Of a stretch of 64,000 bases of DNA, positions 21,961-32,662 are shown piece after piece. The notes beneath the pieces are model-generated. The model did no database searches. It saw only the letters and a list, made by a program, of their open reading frames with translations, and was not told the origin of the DNA. Location of the stretch: the NCBI GenBank assembly GCA_022818135.1, contig JAFMSR010000009.1, positions 17,010,077 to 17,074,076 on the forward strand, in the 5' to 3' direction. The first letter of the stretch is position 1. Every line of letters starts with the position of its first letter. Source of the DNA: Saxidomus purpurata. Its lineage: Eukaryota > Mollusca > Bivalvia > Venerida > Veneridae. The position numbers and the translations under genes were made by a program.

Positions 21961-24900
21961 TTTTGCCACTTCTTTGATTTTTTTCGTACTTGGGCAGTCC
22001 TACCTTTTGTCTTTTTAAGTTGTTTAGTACACAAGTAAGAGGTCGAAAAAAGCGCGTATCACATGCACAAAAATGATAATATCATCGTATAGAAAGTTCA
22101 CTTTCAAGATATTCACTGTCACACACCAATATTATATTGTAAAAGTTTTAATCCCCTTCCTGATTTTTATCAAGTTTTTATCAATATATGAGGTAATAAG
22201 GTTTCTGCAAATGTGGGAACTTTCGGAAAATTTCTTCGGATGTTAGAGATACATCATAGGCATGCAAGTATGACTGGTCATTCGTATAATGTTGATATAC
22301 AGTTAAATGTACAAAAAAAATAATTATTTTTCTTCTGACAGCTTATAGGTAAAATTAATGAAATTTCTTTTTGACAGAAACGCCTGTAAAAAAGAAAGGT
22401 CATTTGATCAGATTTAGTATAACAGTTATTATATCAGACTTGATAGAATATGGACCCGCTACATGTACAGTGTATAATCACAAAAAATACCTCTTTGACG
22501 TCATATCTGATATAGAATTGGTAATTAATGTCAGAAATAAAGGGAGACACATCCGCTTAAAACAATCCACGTCAGGATCAACTGAAAGAGGTAATAACTG
22601 AAATTCCCTAGAAAATTTATATTGTCTGGTATACTTGTACTTTATAAGCCTTAAAAATTACGTCATGATGTATAGTAAAAAAAACACATGTGTTAAATTG
22701 ATTTACAAAGTACAGCCTCTTGTTGCTTGGAATTATAGGCACAAGAAATAGTATATTTTCATAAGTATAAAGATATCTTAAGGTCAAAATAAATGTTTTA
22801 TATAAATACTAACTTAAAATAACAATTTATCTTGTGGTGCCAAAACAACTCTTAAAGGTTTTTGTTTTTATTTCCTCGTGGACCTCGTGAGAAACACAAT
22901 GAATTTGAACGGTAAAACAAAATCTTTAATTCTTAACGCCGCGAATGTGTAAAACTGAATTTATAATTTATAAGAAAATAATGATTCACAAAGTAATTTA
23001 TTTTAAATGATTGACAAAAGAGATTATGTAAAATGATATACAAAAGACATGATCTAGCTTCAGAAAACCTCTCTTGAGAAATGTTCAGTAAAATGTTAAT
23101 CACGTAGACTCATTTTCTTTATATCAGGGACAATAATGTCTAACCACATTGCCTTTATACCGGGTCTGATGGTTTAAATGGTAACACAAGAAAGAATTAA
23201 CCGAAATGAACCACAAAAGTATTCAACAAGCAAATATGTGTTGGAAAAAAATATTAATAAACTTTGTAGCCCACAAACTACTCTTCACTATTCAGGGTCT
23301 TAACTCGCAACAATGTAATGAGTGTGGTCATGGTATTTTATTTATACTCATACAAATTACAACCATCATCGTTTGACGACAAAGTCAATGCAGGCATAAC
23401 ATAAGCCTAACTGTACGACCTAAAAGCTTTTAAAAAAGCAAAGAAAAAAATATTTATTCATATAACTACACGGGAGGCCTAGATTTAAAAGAATGATAGT
23501 ACCGGTACTACTTCACTCTGTGCCATGAAACCTTGCAATAACATTTCAATGTGCTATTTCATGGACGAGAGTTATCTACATTATGCCAAACCAAATAGCG
23601 ACGCCGTACGAAGATAAATCAACAAGTCGTTTTTGTAGCCTGGCAGGTTTATGAAGTGCTTGTTTGTTTATGTCTGTTGAATAATGATATGAAGCATGAG
23701 CAGATATTTCCCAGAAATCCTACACTTAATTTATTTACTTCCAGGATGTATTCCGTCCCACCCTGATTAATGAGGAAAAAACTAAATAAGTTACTTATTT
23801 CTAGAGTGTAGCTGGAATCTACTTCCTGGGTACGCAAGTCAAAGACATTCCATTCGGCGTCGCTTACTGTACTACCTTTACAAGTGCTTGAACGTCTTAC
23901 ATGCATATATTTGACACCCTTTCATGGACTTGACATATATTATTCTAATAATTATGACATGATTATCCGTTGGAATATTAATGAAAAAACTATTGCATGT
24001 CTAGTGAATAACATGTACGTTCATTTTGAAAGAGGATATGTTTGAAACGAGGTGTTTTTGACTACAATTTTCTAAAACAAATGTCCTTTTATCCAAGTAA
24101 ACACTAGACTTTAAAAAGAGTATGATAGTAAAAACACTAAACTGAAAGATTAACACCAACAGACAAATTGCTGTAATATGTTACTGCATGAAATTTTCAA
24201 ATAAAAACCATCTGCCATTTGCTTTGAAATGTCATACATATTTTATGTTTATTCAGATCAACACGTTTTTATTACGTCAGGTAGGTCTTTCCTTCCGGAC
24301 GAAATTACTTAGAATTTTTGATGGCACTCTCCTATTAAAGCTGCTCGTTCGTAGTTTCCGGCGTAAAATTAAATTTCTCAATACTGATTTATTAAAACAT
24401 CATATGTTATAGTTAATGCTAGAACACAAGTGCAAATCAACATAGCAGTTCAAAATGTCGGCACATTTGGTTTGACGGCACCGCTAAACAATATCTTAAT
24501 TTGGATTTCAATGCATTTGCAGCGCTTAACATGATTTGGTAACGAAAACATTGTAATTTTGTTCTAAAACATGTTCATTTCAGACAGTTTGAAAACTAAA
24601 ATCTGAGAGCGAGTTGCTTTAACAGCGACCTATGTACGAAGATAATATAACGACCATTGTAATGTAGATTTACTATTTATATACGTTTTAATGAGTGACA
24701 CGAATACATGAATTCACAAAATTAAAACTATAACAATAAATAAATACTGTTAAATGTACAATGTAAGAGTGGTAAAGAAAGTTGCAACGCTCTTTAAATC
24801 TGAACAGAAATCCTACCATTATTTAAAGTACATGTAGGGACAACATAGCGGTATGTCAGTTTCTCTCTTGCTACTACGCAACATATAAATATATTTTTGT

Positions 24901-24991
24901 AAGGCGTTAAAATATTGTGGTTATACTGTAGCTACTGGTATATTGAGCTAATACGTTTGTTTGATTTTAATTTTTGTTTTGAAAATTAAAC
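21961..24991. repeat. Upstream flank of lectin copy A
   Basis: This 3-kb flank is shared, with indels, with 25,459-27,759 (copy B) and 44,959-47,701 (copy D). Shared landmarks are acacaagtaagagg, acaagtcgtttttgtagcctgg and tatgtacgaagataatata. A 76-codon open frame at 22,371 is not preserved in the other copies. The last 230 bp before the ATG is the best conserved part and includes tataaatatat near 24,885, a possible TATA box. Confidence 0.75.
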
Positions 24992-25459
24992 ATGGGATTA
25001 TTATGCTGTGAATACTTACATTTATGTTATTTACTGTACATCATTATATCTGTTGCTACCTGTGCACCTCTGACGGACGGTGATGGCGTTGAACAAGGAG
25101 ATTTGAATGGTGAAATGTTACTTAAGCTGGGAGAAAAACTGAAGTTACCAAGGTTACAACTTTTTGGTAGGACTATCGAAATTTAGAGCAAAAGCTTGAA
25201 GAAAAAATTTGCGACCTTCATCATTGCACAGCATGGACTCAATGGCAGGGTTGTGACGCAAGACCGGGTCAGTTTAGCTCAAAATTCCGAACCCGTCAGT
25301 GCGGGGTGAATTCAACCACTTGTGAGTTGGACACTAATAGTAGAATAGAGAAAGAGTCTAGCATCTGTATCGGCTTTTGTCCAAAAGAGTACAATGTGAC
25401 CGAAAACGGTTATTGTATGAAGCTGTATGCTGATCAAGGTCGGAATCATGATGGTGCTG
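24992..25459 (+). pseudogene. Lectin copy A: frameshifted and truncated
   Basis: Begins with an intact signal peptide and N-terminal region like copies B and D (CAPLTDGDG, LGEKLKLPRLQL). One A is missing in the cgaaattt run at 25,178-25,183, and the frame hits TAG at 25,184. Beyond that the homology continues in another frame through the thrombospondin-like module and into the start of the lectin domain (CPKEYNVTENGYC). It stops at about 25,459, where the sequence switches abruptly to the upstream flank of copy B (tctttttaagttg). The copy lacks the last ~100 residues. The junction of the tandem duplication therefore lies inside the lectin-domain coding sequence. It cannot make a functional protein as written. 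Confidence 0.88.
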
Positions 25460-27759
25460 TCTTTTTAAGTTGTCCGGAATTTAGGACACAAGTAAGAGGA
25501 CGAAATCGTCATAGTATCAAATGTATTGAAATGATTTAACCATCGTATACAATATTCACTTTCAAAATATTCACTGTCACACGCCAATATTATATTCATA
25601 TTTCGAAACTTCTGCAAGAGTGGGATATTTTGTAAACTCTTTTCCAATGTTAGGGATGCACTACAAGCATGTAAGTATAATTGGTTATTCGTATAATGTT
25701 GATATATAGTTGAATGTACAAAAAAAGAAAACACAATTTTTTCTTATGACACCTCATAGGCAAAATAAATGAAATTTCTCCTTGACAGAAACGCAAGTGA
25801 GAATTAAAGATTTAAATTTAGTATAATACATGTTATACTAGTATATGCTATAATGTATAATAAAATATTCTTGAAGATTCACACGTGCAATATGTACAGT
25901 GAATACCATACAAAACGCATATGTTAAATTGATTTACAAAAGTACAGCCTCTTGTTGATTCGAATTACAGGCACATGAAATAGTGTATTTCCATGCGTTT
26001 ATCTTCAGACCAATATAGATGTTTTATAAATATTCAGTAAAAATTATCTTTTTGTGCCAAAACATACCATGTAAACAGCTCTTCACGGTTTTTACTTTTC
26101 CTTCCTCGTGAAACTCATGAGAAACACAATCAATTTGAACGGTAAAAGATAATTTTTTATTCGCAACAATGGGTGTAGTCATAGTATTTTATTTATACTC
26201 ATACAAATTACAACCATCATCGTTTGACGACAAAGTCAATGCAGGCATGCTATCAGTCTAAATGTAAGTGCTTTAAAAAAGAACGGGACAAAATACCTAT
26301 TCAAATAACTACAAGTGATGCCTAGATTTAAAAGAATAATTATACCGGCACTACTTCACATTGTGCAATGAAGTTTTTCTTTGCAATAACATTTCACTGT
26401 GCTATTTCATGGACGACCGTTATCTACATCATGCCAAACTAAATTGCGACGTTGTACGAAGATAAAATCAACAAGTCGTTTTTGTAGCCTGGCAGGTTTA
26501 TGAAATGCTTTTTTATGTCTGTTGAATAATGATAAGAAGCATGAGTAGATATTTCCCAGAAATCATACACTTAATTTATTTTACTTCCAGTATGTTTTCC
26601 GTCCAACCCGGATTTATGATGAAAAAACAAAATAAGTTACTTATATATAGAGTGTAGCTGGAATCTACTTTCTGGGTATGCAAGTCAAATACATTCTATT
26701 CGACATTGTTAACAGTTATATCTATACAAGTGTTTGAACTTCTTACATGCATATATGTTACACCCTCTCATGGACTTGTTATATATTATTTTCATAATTA
26801 TTGACATGATTTTCCTTTAAAAGACAAATGAAAAACCTATTGAATGTACACATAAATAACATGTACGTACCTTTTGAAAGGAAATAATTATGTCTAAGAA
26901 GGGGTGCTCTGTTATCCAAAAATTTCAAGTCTTCTGTTAATAAAAGACAATTAGATAGACTTATAAGTTGCCTTCACATACCATCCCTTTCTGACCTAAA
27001 CGAAGTGTCTTGTTTCCGATACAATGTTTTCATCATTGTATCGACAAGGTGTTATTCTTTACAATGAATACTTGTTGGCCACTAATTTAAGTCTTTACAA
27101 TCTTCTTTTATCTTTCCTTTTGAATTATTAATTATGCTTTCTGATTCATGTAAGAGCTGTAATTCCTTGTGTCTTTAAACGAAAACTTGTTTTTTAAATA
27201 TTTGTCTATTTTTTTTTTTTTTACATTTATCTTAACATGTGACCTACATTTATCGTTTAGAATGGGAACACGGCGGTGAAATGTAAAAAGTTTTCAATTA
27301 TTTCAAATACAACTGTCTGCAATCCTGAACATGTATGCAATCTAGTCTCAAAAACATGTTCATTTCAGACAGTTTGAAGCTAGCAGCTTCAACAACGACA
27401 TATGTACGAAGATAATATAACGACCATTTAAATGTGGATTTCATATCTATATACGTTTTAATGAGTGACACGAATACATGAATTCACAAAATTAAAACCA
27501 TAACAATAAATAAACACTGTTAAATGTACCATGTAAGAGTGGTGAAGAAAGTTTTGCTACGCTCTTTAAATATGAACAGAAATCCGACCATTATTTGAAG
27601 TACGTACAACATAGTGGTACGTCAGTTTGACTCCTGCTACTACACTTCGACATATTAATATATTTTTGTCAGACGATAGATATTGTGCTGGTACTGTAGC
27701 TGCCAGTATATTGTGTTAATACGTATGTTTGATTTCGATTTTTGTTTTGAAAACTAAAC
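25459..27759. repeat. Upstream flank of lectin copy B
   Basis: Homologous to the flanks of A and D, starting at the duplication junction with tctttttaagttgtccgg. It includes the block around 26,415-26,530 that all three copies share. No frame stays open across copies. A stretch near 26,890-27,350 is less similar to the others and may be an insertion. Confidence 0.75.
27540..27759 (+). promoter_or_regulatory. Putative lectin B promoter and 5' UTR
   Basis: The ~220 bp before the ATG are strongly conserved in all four copies (also at 24,770, 28,768 and 47,480). Shared pieces are acagaaatcc, accattattt, gtacgtcagttt and actgtagct. A TATA-like tattaatatattt lies near 27,654, about 100 bp before the ATG; in copy A it reads tataaatatattt. 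Conservation plus the TATA-like box suggests the core promoter; the start site is not known. Confidence 0.45.
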
Positions 27760-28536
27760 ATGGAATTATTACGCTGTGAATACTTACATGTATGTTATAT
27801 ACTGTACTTCATTGTATCTGCTGCTACCTGTGCACCTCTGACGGACGGTAATGGCGTTGAGCATGAAGATTTGAACGGTGAAATGTTAGTCAAGCTGGGA
27901 GAAAAACTGAAGTTACCAAGGTTACAACTTCTTGGCAGGACTATCGAAAATTTAGAGAAAAAGCTTGAAGAAAAAATTTGCGACCTTCATCATTGCACGG
28001 CATGGACTCAGTGGCAAGGTTGTGACGCAAGACAAGGTCAGTTTGGCTCTAAATTTAGAACCCGTCAGTGCGGGGTGAATTCAACCACTTGTGAGTTGGA
28101 CACTAATAGTAGAATAGAGAAAGAGTCTGGCATCTGTATTGGATTTTGTCCAAAAGAGTATAATGTGACAGAAAACGGTTATTGTATGAAACTGTATGCT
28201 GATCAAAATCGGAATCATGATGCTGCTGAACAGCAATGCAAGAAGGACGGTGGTCATCTAGTTAACATAGATTCCGAGGTTAAGTATGGTGATGTTAACA
28301 GTCTGCTACAAGGCTTTACAAGAAGTTCCTGGGTAGATGGACGTAGGAAGGATGTTAGCTCACCGTGGGAGTTCATGTATGGTTCGCAGAATAGTTACTT
28401 TAAATGGAGATCTGGTAATCCAAGCAATGGATCCGATGAGCTTTGTTTGTATGTTTATCAGTCTAGTGGCAATGCGCTTATAGATGACTATACTTGTTCA
28501 TATTCTACTTACTCTTTATGCGAAATACATGAGTAA
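27760..28536 (+). CDS. Lectin copy B: secreted TSP1-like + C-type lectin-like protein
   Basis: A 258-residue intronless gene. Residues 1-24 are a signal peptide ending near ATCA. Residues 58-76 form a short amphipathic helix (IENLEKKLEEK). Residues 74-126 look like a thrombospondin type-1-like module with AWTQWQGC and KFRTRQC. Residues 130-254 are a long-form C-type lectin-like domain with all six Cys (130, 142, 160, 229, 246, 254). The sugar-specificity triplet normally EPN or QPD reads Asn-Pro-Ser (220-222), and the WND calcium motif reads I-D-D (241-243), so classical calcium-dependent sugar binding is doubtful. Such proteins are usually haemolymph or mucus recognition factors (family knowledge). 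The start is fixed by the signal peptide and by agreement with copies A and D. N-glycosylation sites (NST, NVT, NGS) are present. Confidence 0.93.
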   Translation: MELLRCEYLHVCYILYFIVSAATCAPLTDGNGVEHEDLNGEMLVKLGEKLKLPRLQLLGRTIENLEKKLEEKICDLHHCTAWTQWQGCDARQGQFGSKFRTRQCGVNSTTCELDTNSRIEKESGICIGFCPKEYNVTENGYCMKLYADQNRNHDAAEQQCKKDGGHLVNIDSEVKYGDVNSLLQGFTRSSWVDGRRKDVSSPWEFMYGSQNSYFKWRSGNPSNGSDELCLYVYQSSGNALIDDYTCSYSTYSLCEIHE

Positions 28537-28769
28537 ACTGAGTATGCATGTGCGTTTCAGACGGATGAGTGGTGATAAGATAAATATACAAAATGATGTG
28601 CAACTAAATTTAATATGTGTATTGTTGCTGAAAGTGTACTTTAGTACAACTTTCCTTCTGAAAGTCATTATCGAAAGACGAAGATGTGAAGTCCGAGTTC
28701 AAACCGTATGACTGAAAGAATCAATGTGAGTCCTTTTTAGAAAGATGAATAATGCAACATTTTATTAAA
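28537..28769 (+). terminator. Lectin B 3' UTR and possible polyA signal
   Basis: The stretch after the TAA is conserved with the same region of copy D (ctgaaagtgtactttag, cgaaagacgaagatgtgaag). An ATTAAA at 28,764-28,769 is a possible polyadenylation signal. Just there the sequence switches to the promoter-like start of copy C (acttaaatctgaacag), marking the B/C duplication junction. Confidence 0.5.
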
Positions 28770-29812
28770 AACTTAAATCTGAACAGAAATCAGACCATTA
28801 TTTAAAAAACTTACAACATAGCGGTGCGTCAGTTTCACTCCTGCTTATACACTTGCAACATATTAATATATTTGGACAGACGTTAGATATTGTGCTGATA
28901 CTGTAGCTACTGGTATATTGTGCTAACACGTATGTTTGATTTTATTTTTGTATTAAAAATTTAGAGAAAACGATTTAAAAAACTTTTGACCTTCATCCTT
29001 GGACTCAATGACAAGGTTGTGACGCAGTTTGGCTCTAAATTCATAACCCGTCAGTGCGTGATGAATTCAACCACTTGCGAATTGGACACTAATAGTAGAA
29101 TAGAGAAGGTGTCTAGCATTTGTATCGGATCTTGTCCACAAGAGTATAATGTGACAACAAACGGTTATTGTATGAAGTTTTATGATGATCAAACTCGAAC
29201 ACGCGACGCCGCTGAACAGAAAGATGGTGGCCATCGAGTTAACATGGATTCCGAAGTTAAGTATGGTGACGTTAACTGTCTGCTAAAAGGGTTTACATCT
29301 TAACCTGGATAGATGGATGCAGGAAGGATGTCAGCTCACCGTGGGAGTTCACGTATGGTTCCCAGAATAGTTACTTTAACTGGTGCTCTAGTTGTCCAGG
29401 CAATGCATCCAGTGAGCTTTGTTTCTATGTTTTTCTGTCTAGTAGCGAACTATACCTGTTTGTATATACATTAGAGCTTTATCGTTGGTAACGGTTTCCC
29501 ACATGACCAACGCCCCAAAAGTTTAGGTTTCGGATAATACTGCAAGATACAGAAAGCGTCACACATCCAGAGACACCCCTTGCCAGGTGTATAGCACCGA
29601 TACATGGGACCTCGGTTTTTCTTTCTCATCCGAAAGACTATTAGTAATTTTAGTTGGTCAGCCCCGGGAATCGACCCCGCAACCCCGAGATTACAGGTCT
29701 CGTGCTCTACCGATTGACCTAACCGGGCTGACATACTTGTTCAGGTCAATTTTACTGTTTATGCGAACTACATGAGTAAACTGAGTATGCACGTGCGTTT
29801 CAGACGGATTAC
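28768..29812 (+). pseudogene. Lectin copy C: 5'-deleted, SINE-interrupted
   Basis: The promoter-like flank (28,768-28,955) is present, but signal peptide and N-terminal codons are gone. The 5' UTR runs directly into atttagagaaaa at about 28,957 through an A-run, consistent with a microhomology deletion. The thrombospondin-like module has lost part of its middle (near 29,024), and the lectin domain lost nine bases at GAACAG-AAAGATGG. A TAA follows at 29,300. A minus-strand SINE (29,470-29,732) splits the last part, after which the end (LCELHE-like codons, then TGA/TAA) resumes. C shares the WCSSCP loop with copy D. Clearly inactive. Confidence 0.87.
29470..29732 (-). mobile_element. tRNA-derived SINE inserted in lectin C
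   Basis: On the minus strand, bases 29,732-29,657 form a tRNA-like head with A box GGTCAATCGGTAGAGC and B box GGGGTCGATTCCC. The first and last seven bases (gtcagcc / ggctgac) pair perfectly. A body of about 190 bp follows. Host sequence on either side ends and resumes at atacctgtt / atacttgtt, a likely 9-base target duplication with one change. Though tRNA-like, it is a SINE and not a tRNA gene, since the body is attached and position 33 is C. Confidence 0.75.
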
Positions 29813-30121
29813 TGGATATAAGATAGTTACACAAAATGCTGTTAAATTAGATGTGTTGTTTGTATTGTTGTTGAAAGTATACATATATTAGTTACAACTT
29901 TCGGTCTAAACGTTATTCTCGAAAGTCGAAGATGCGAAGTCCTAGTATAAACCGTATAACTGAAAAAAGGATCAATGTGAGGCATTCTTCGAAAGAGAAA
30001 TACTAACATTTTATTAAACACTTTCTTATCACGTGGTAAATCGGGTGCACTTCGCTAGTTTTGATGAGGAATATTACTTTTCTACAGTAAATTATGAATT
30101 ACAGTGTAATGAATATGCTAT

Positions 30122-30136
30122 AAGATGAATGAGTTG
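30122..30136. repeat. Left target-site duplication of the LINE
   Basis: The 15 bases aagatgaatgagttg occur here and again at 36,604-36,618, right after the A-rich tail. This is the product of target-primed reverse transcription. Confidence 0.95.
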
Positions 30137-30298
30137 GGACGTAACTGATACTGTCACGACTATATCTTTTACGTCAGAGTAAATAATTATATTAACATAT
30201 TTAAACTGCGGAATATAGTGATCAATTGGACTTTAATACATTTATAAAGTACTAACAGTGTTTTATTTGTGCTTTACGGACTCAATTAAACTGAAGGT

Positions 30299-31395
30299 AT
30301 GACTGAAATTTTGAATTCTGAAAATGACCAGGTGGTCAGCACTGACCAAGCTGAACAATATGGCGGCCCGCCGATTGTTTTCATGCAAGAAACGAGCCTG
30401 TTTGGTAAACGCAAACCAGAAAAGGCAGAATGGTTGAAGCATGCTGAAGTTTATGGGTCATTAGCAAATATAATAGACCCTTCGCATATCACTGGACTCC
30501 AAAGAGTCAACGGTATGTGGAGAATATATGTTGACAATTTAAATGACAAGGTTGCGCTGTTGAATGAAGGTGTAATGCTGAGGCACAAGAGGGTAAAACT
30601 TCTTAACACAAATCCAAACCGCTTAGATAGTGAGCAAACAATTCGTATCCGTGTCAAGAACATTCCCCTATCTGTTGACGATGGAACCTTGTCAAGACCA
30701 CTGATACTGAAAGGGATTGACGTTATCAGTTGTATGCGTGAGAAGCTGAGATACAATGGCAAACTCACTAATTGTGAAACAGGAGATAGGCTATTTACGG
30801 TCAATGCTAATTCCCTTCAAACACCTCTACCACGCTTCATGACTTTTGGAAAATTCGGGGGCGTGTTATTCATTTTGGGCAAAATGCTGACAAGAAAGTA
30901 GAGAAATGCAAAAAGTGTCTTGAAGAAGGACATTCTACCTATAACTGCCAAAATGACTGGAAATGCTTGAAGTGCATGCAATCTGGCCACAGACAAGGCG
31001 ATTGCGATATAGGCGATGTCAGCGATGTTGACGGCGAACGACAACACCCCTTGGAGCCTCCGAATATATTGCTACCTGCGGAGCCACACAAAACGGGTTA
31101 TCTTGCTTCCAACACGAATACCGTTATGCACGAAGAACCTGAGGAGAACACATGTGAAAAGAAAAAGTCTCGCAAAAAGCGTAAAAAGAGCAAACAGATT
31201 AACAAAGGACAACTGTTGATTGACGCATTCTGTGCCAGCAAAACTGAGACACCGAACAAGGGAAATCATCCTAATGCAAAAAATAGGACTCCTCCAACCC
31301 CTGTAGAAAATGACACAAATAAGAAAACGCGCACAGCTGGCGACGCTAGCAGCTCGGACTCGGAGTCAAGCGATGAGTCATATAGTGATCACTGA
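30299..31395 (+). pseudogene. LINE ORF1 protein, interrupted by one frameshift
   Basis: The first frame runs 30,299-30,901 and holds an RRM-like nucleic-acid-binding region (IRIRVKNIPLSV, LTNCETGDRLF). At the G5 run 30,857-30,861 the homologous frame shifts and then stays open to 31,395. The second part carries two CCHC zinc knuckles (30,907-31,005; CX2CX4HX4C twice), a very basic Lys/Arg stretch and an acidic Ser/Asp/Glu tail. ORF1 proteins of this group coat the element RNA. A single G missing from the run, or an assembly error, would explain the break; programmed frameshifting is a remote alternative. Confidence 0.85.
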
Positions 31396-32662
31396 GCTTG
31401 CTGCATTCTTTCTCCCTCGTCCCTTAATTGATCCCGGAATATACTTATGGACTATGAGATAGCTATGATAGATTACCCTCTTTCTTTGTTGAAAAGAGAA
31501 CTTGATACATTATTTAAAACGCCCAAATTGCGGGCCGAAACTAAAGTGAAAGTTGCTTTCACAAAGATATAAATACAAATGTATATTATTGTTAATTCAT
31601 AATGATACACATACCATGAAAGTTTTATTTAATATTGTGAATTATATTGATATATGTGTGTAATATTTATGAAAGAAAAACACGCTTGTACTTCGAAGCG
31701 CACTTTTTGATACTGTATTCATGTAAGCTATTCTGTGTAAGGACTTTTTTATATACATAGATAATGTCTTCTTTGCACCGGTAACGCACCACTTTCGCCG
31801 AAAGATACCAATTTCTGTGTGCAGCATATGGCATTATTTCTCTTACAATAAGCTATGTCATGGCTTTAGACATCCTTGCTTTTTTGTTTTCGGTAAGGGT
31901 AAGTTAGGTTATGAACATGCTTACATAACAAATTTGATAAAGACTATAGATCTCAAATATAGGTCTGTATGACCACGCATACGCATGACAAACACGCATA
32001 ATTCATGCTAATAACTTTGTTCGGCATTATTTTGTAAATATTTTGCTAGCAAAGCAAACTGTTACGGTACATACTTATTCATTGTACTAGCATACAAGCC
32101 GTAAACGCTACACATGTTTTTCCTATTGCTATTGTCGCTTATTACTGTACAGGTTACAGTCACCATTTGAATTTTGAAAAATCAAGATGTACTATTATAC
32201 ATGTGGTATTGTGTATCGATATTGGTGTGAATATCATACATTGCTTATTACTGTGCATGCATATTAAGAACTTTTACTTAAGCATTTAAAAACAAATCAA
32301 ATCAAGGATCTTACGGTATTGTTACGATATGGCAAAGTATAGCGCACTATTTTCTTAATGCTAGTTTCGCTTATTATTGCAAATGTATCAGACGTTCTTT
32401 TTGTATAATTTTCTTACGTTTTTGCATAATTATAATAATCTATTAAAAAATTAAGCTTCTTAAAACATGAAAATTCAAGCTTACAAAACAATATGTCGCC
32501 ATTTCAAACATGGTTACCTGTTTATTCTACTAAATACATTTATATGTTTAAATCAAACTTCATAGTATTTATTTGGATCATGTTGTTACACCTGTGTACT
32601 TTACCAAATAATTTTTATGTATTTAAATCAGATATCATAGTCATAAATAATTACTTTGAATC
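31396..32662 (+). other. LINE inter-ORF spacer
   Basis: 1,267 bp without a supported frame, AT-rich. L1/Tx1-type elements usually have short or overlapping ORF junctions, so this length is unusual. It could hold an internal promoter for ORF2 or be an inserted sequence; no target duplication inside it was recognised. Confidence 0.6.

Noticed and set aside
22371..22601. 76-codon frame bracketed by acag and a gtaata
   Set aside because: It looks exon-like, but the aligned sequence upstream of lectins B and D is not open and no domain is visible.
29657..29732. A functional tRNA gene (anticodon UGU-like)
   Set aside because: It is the head of a SINE with a long body and target duplication, and base 33 of the anticodon loop is not T.
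30817..31269. Minus-strand hydrophobic frames within the LINE
   Set aside because: They are complements of ORF1, whose zinc knuckles are clear on the plus strand.
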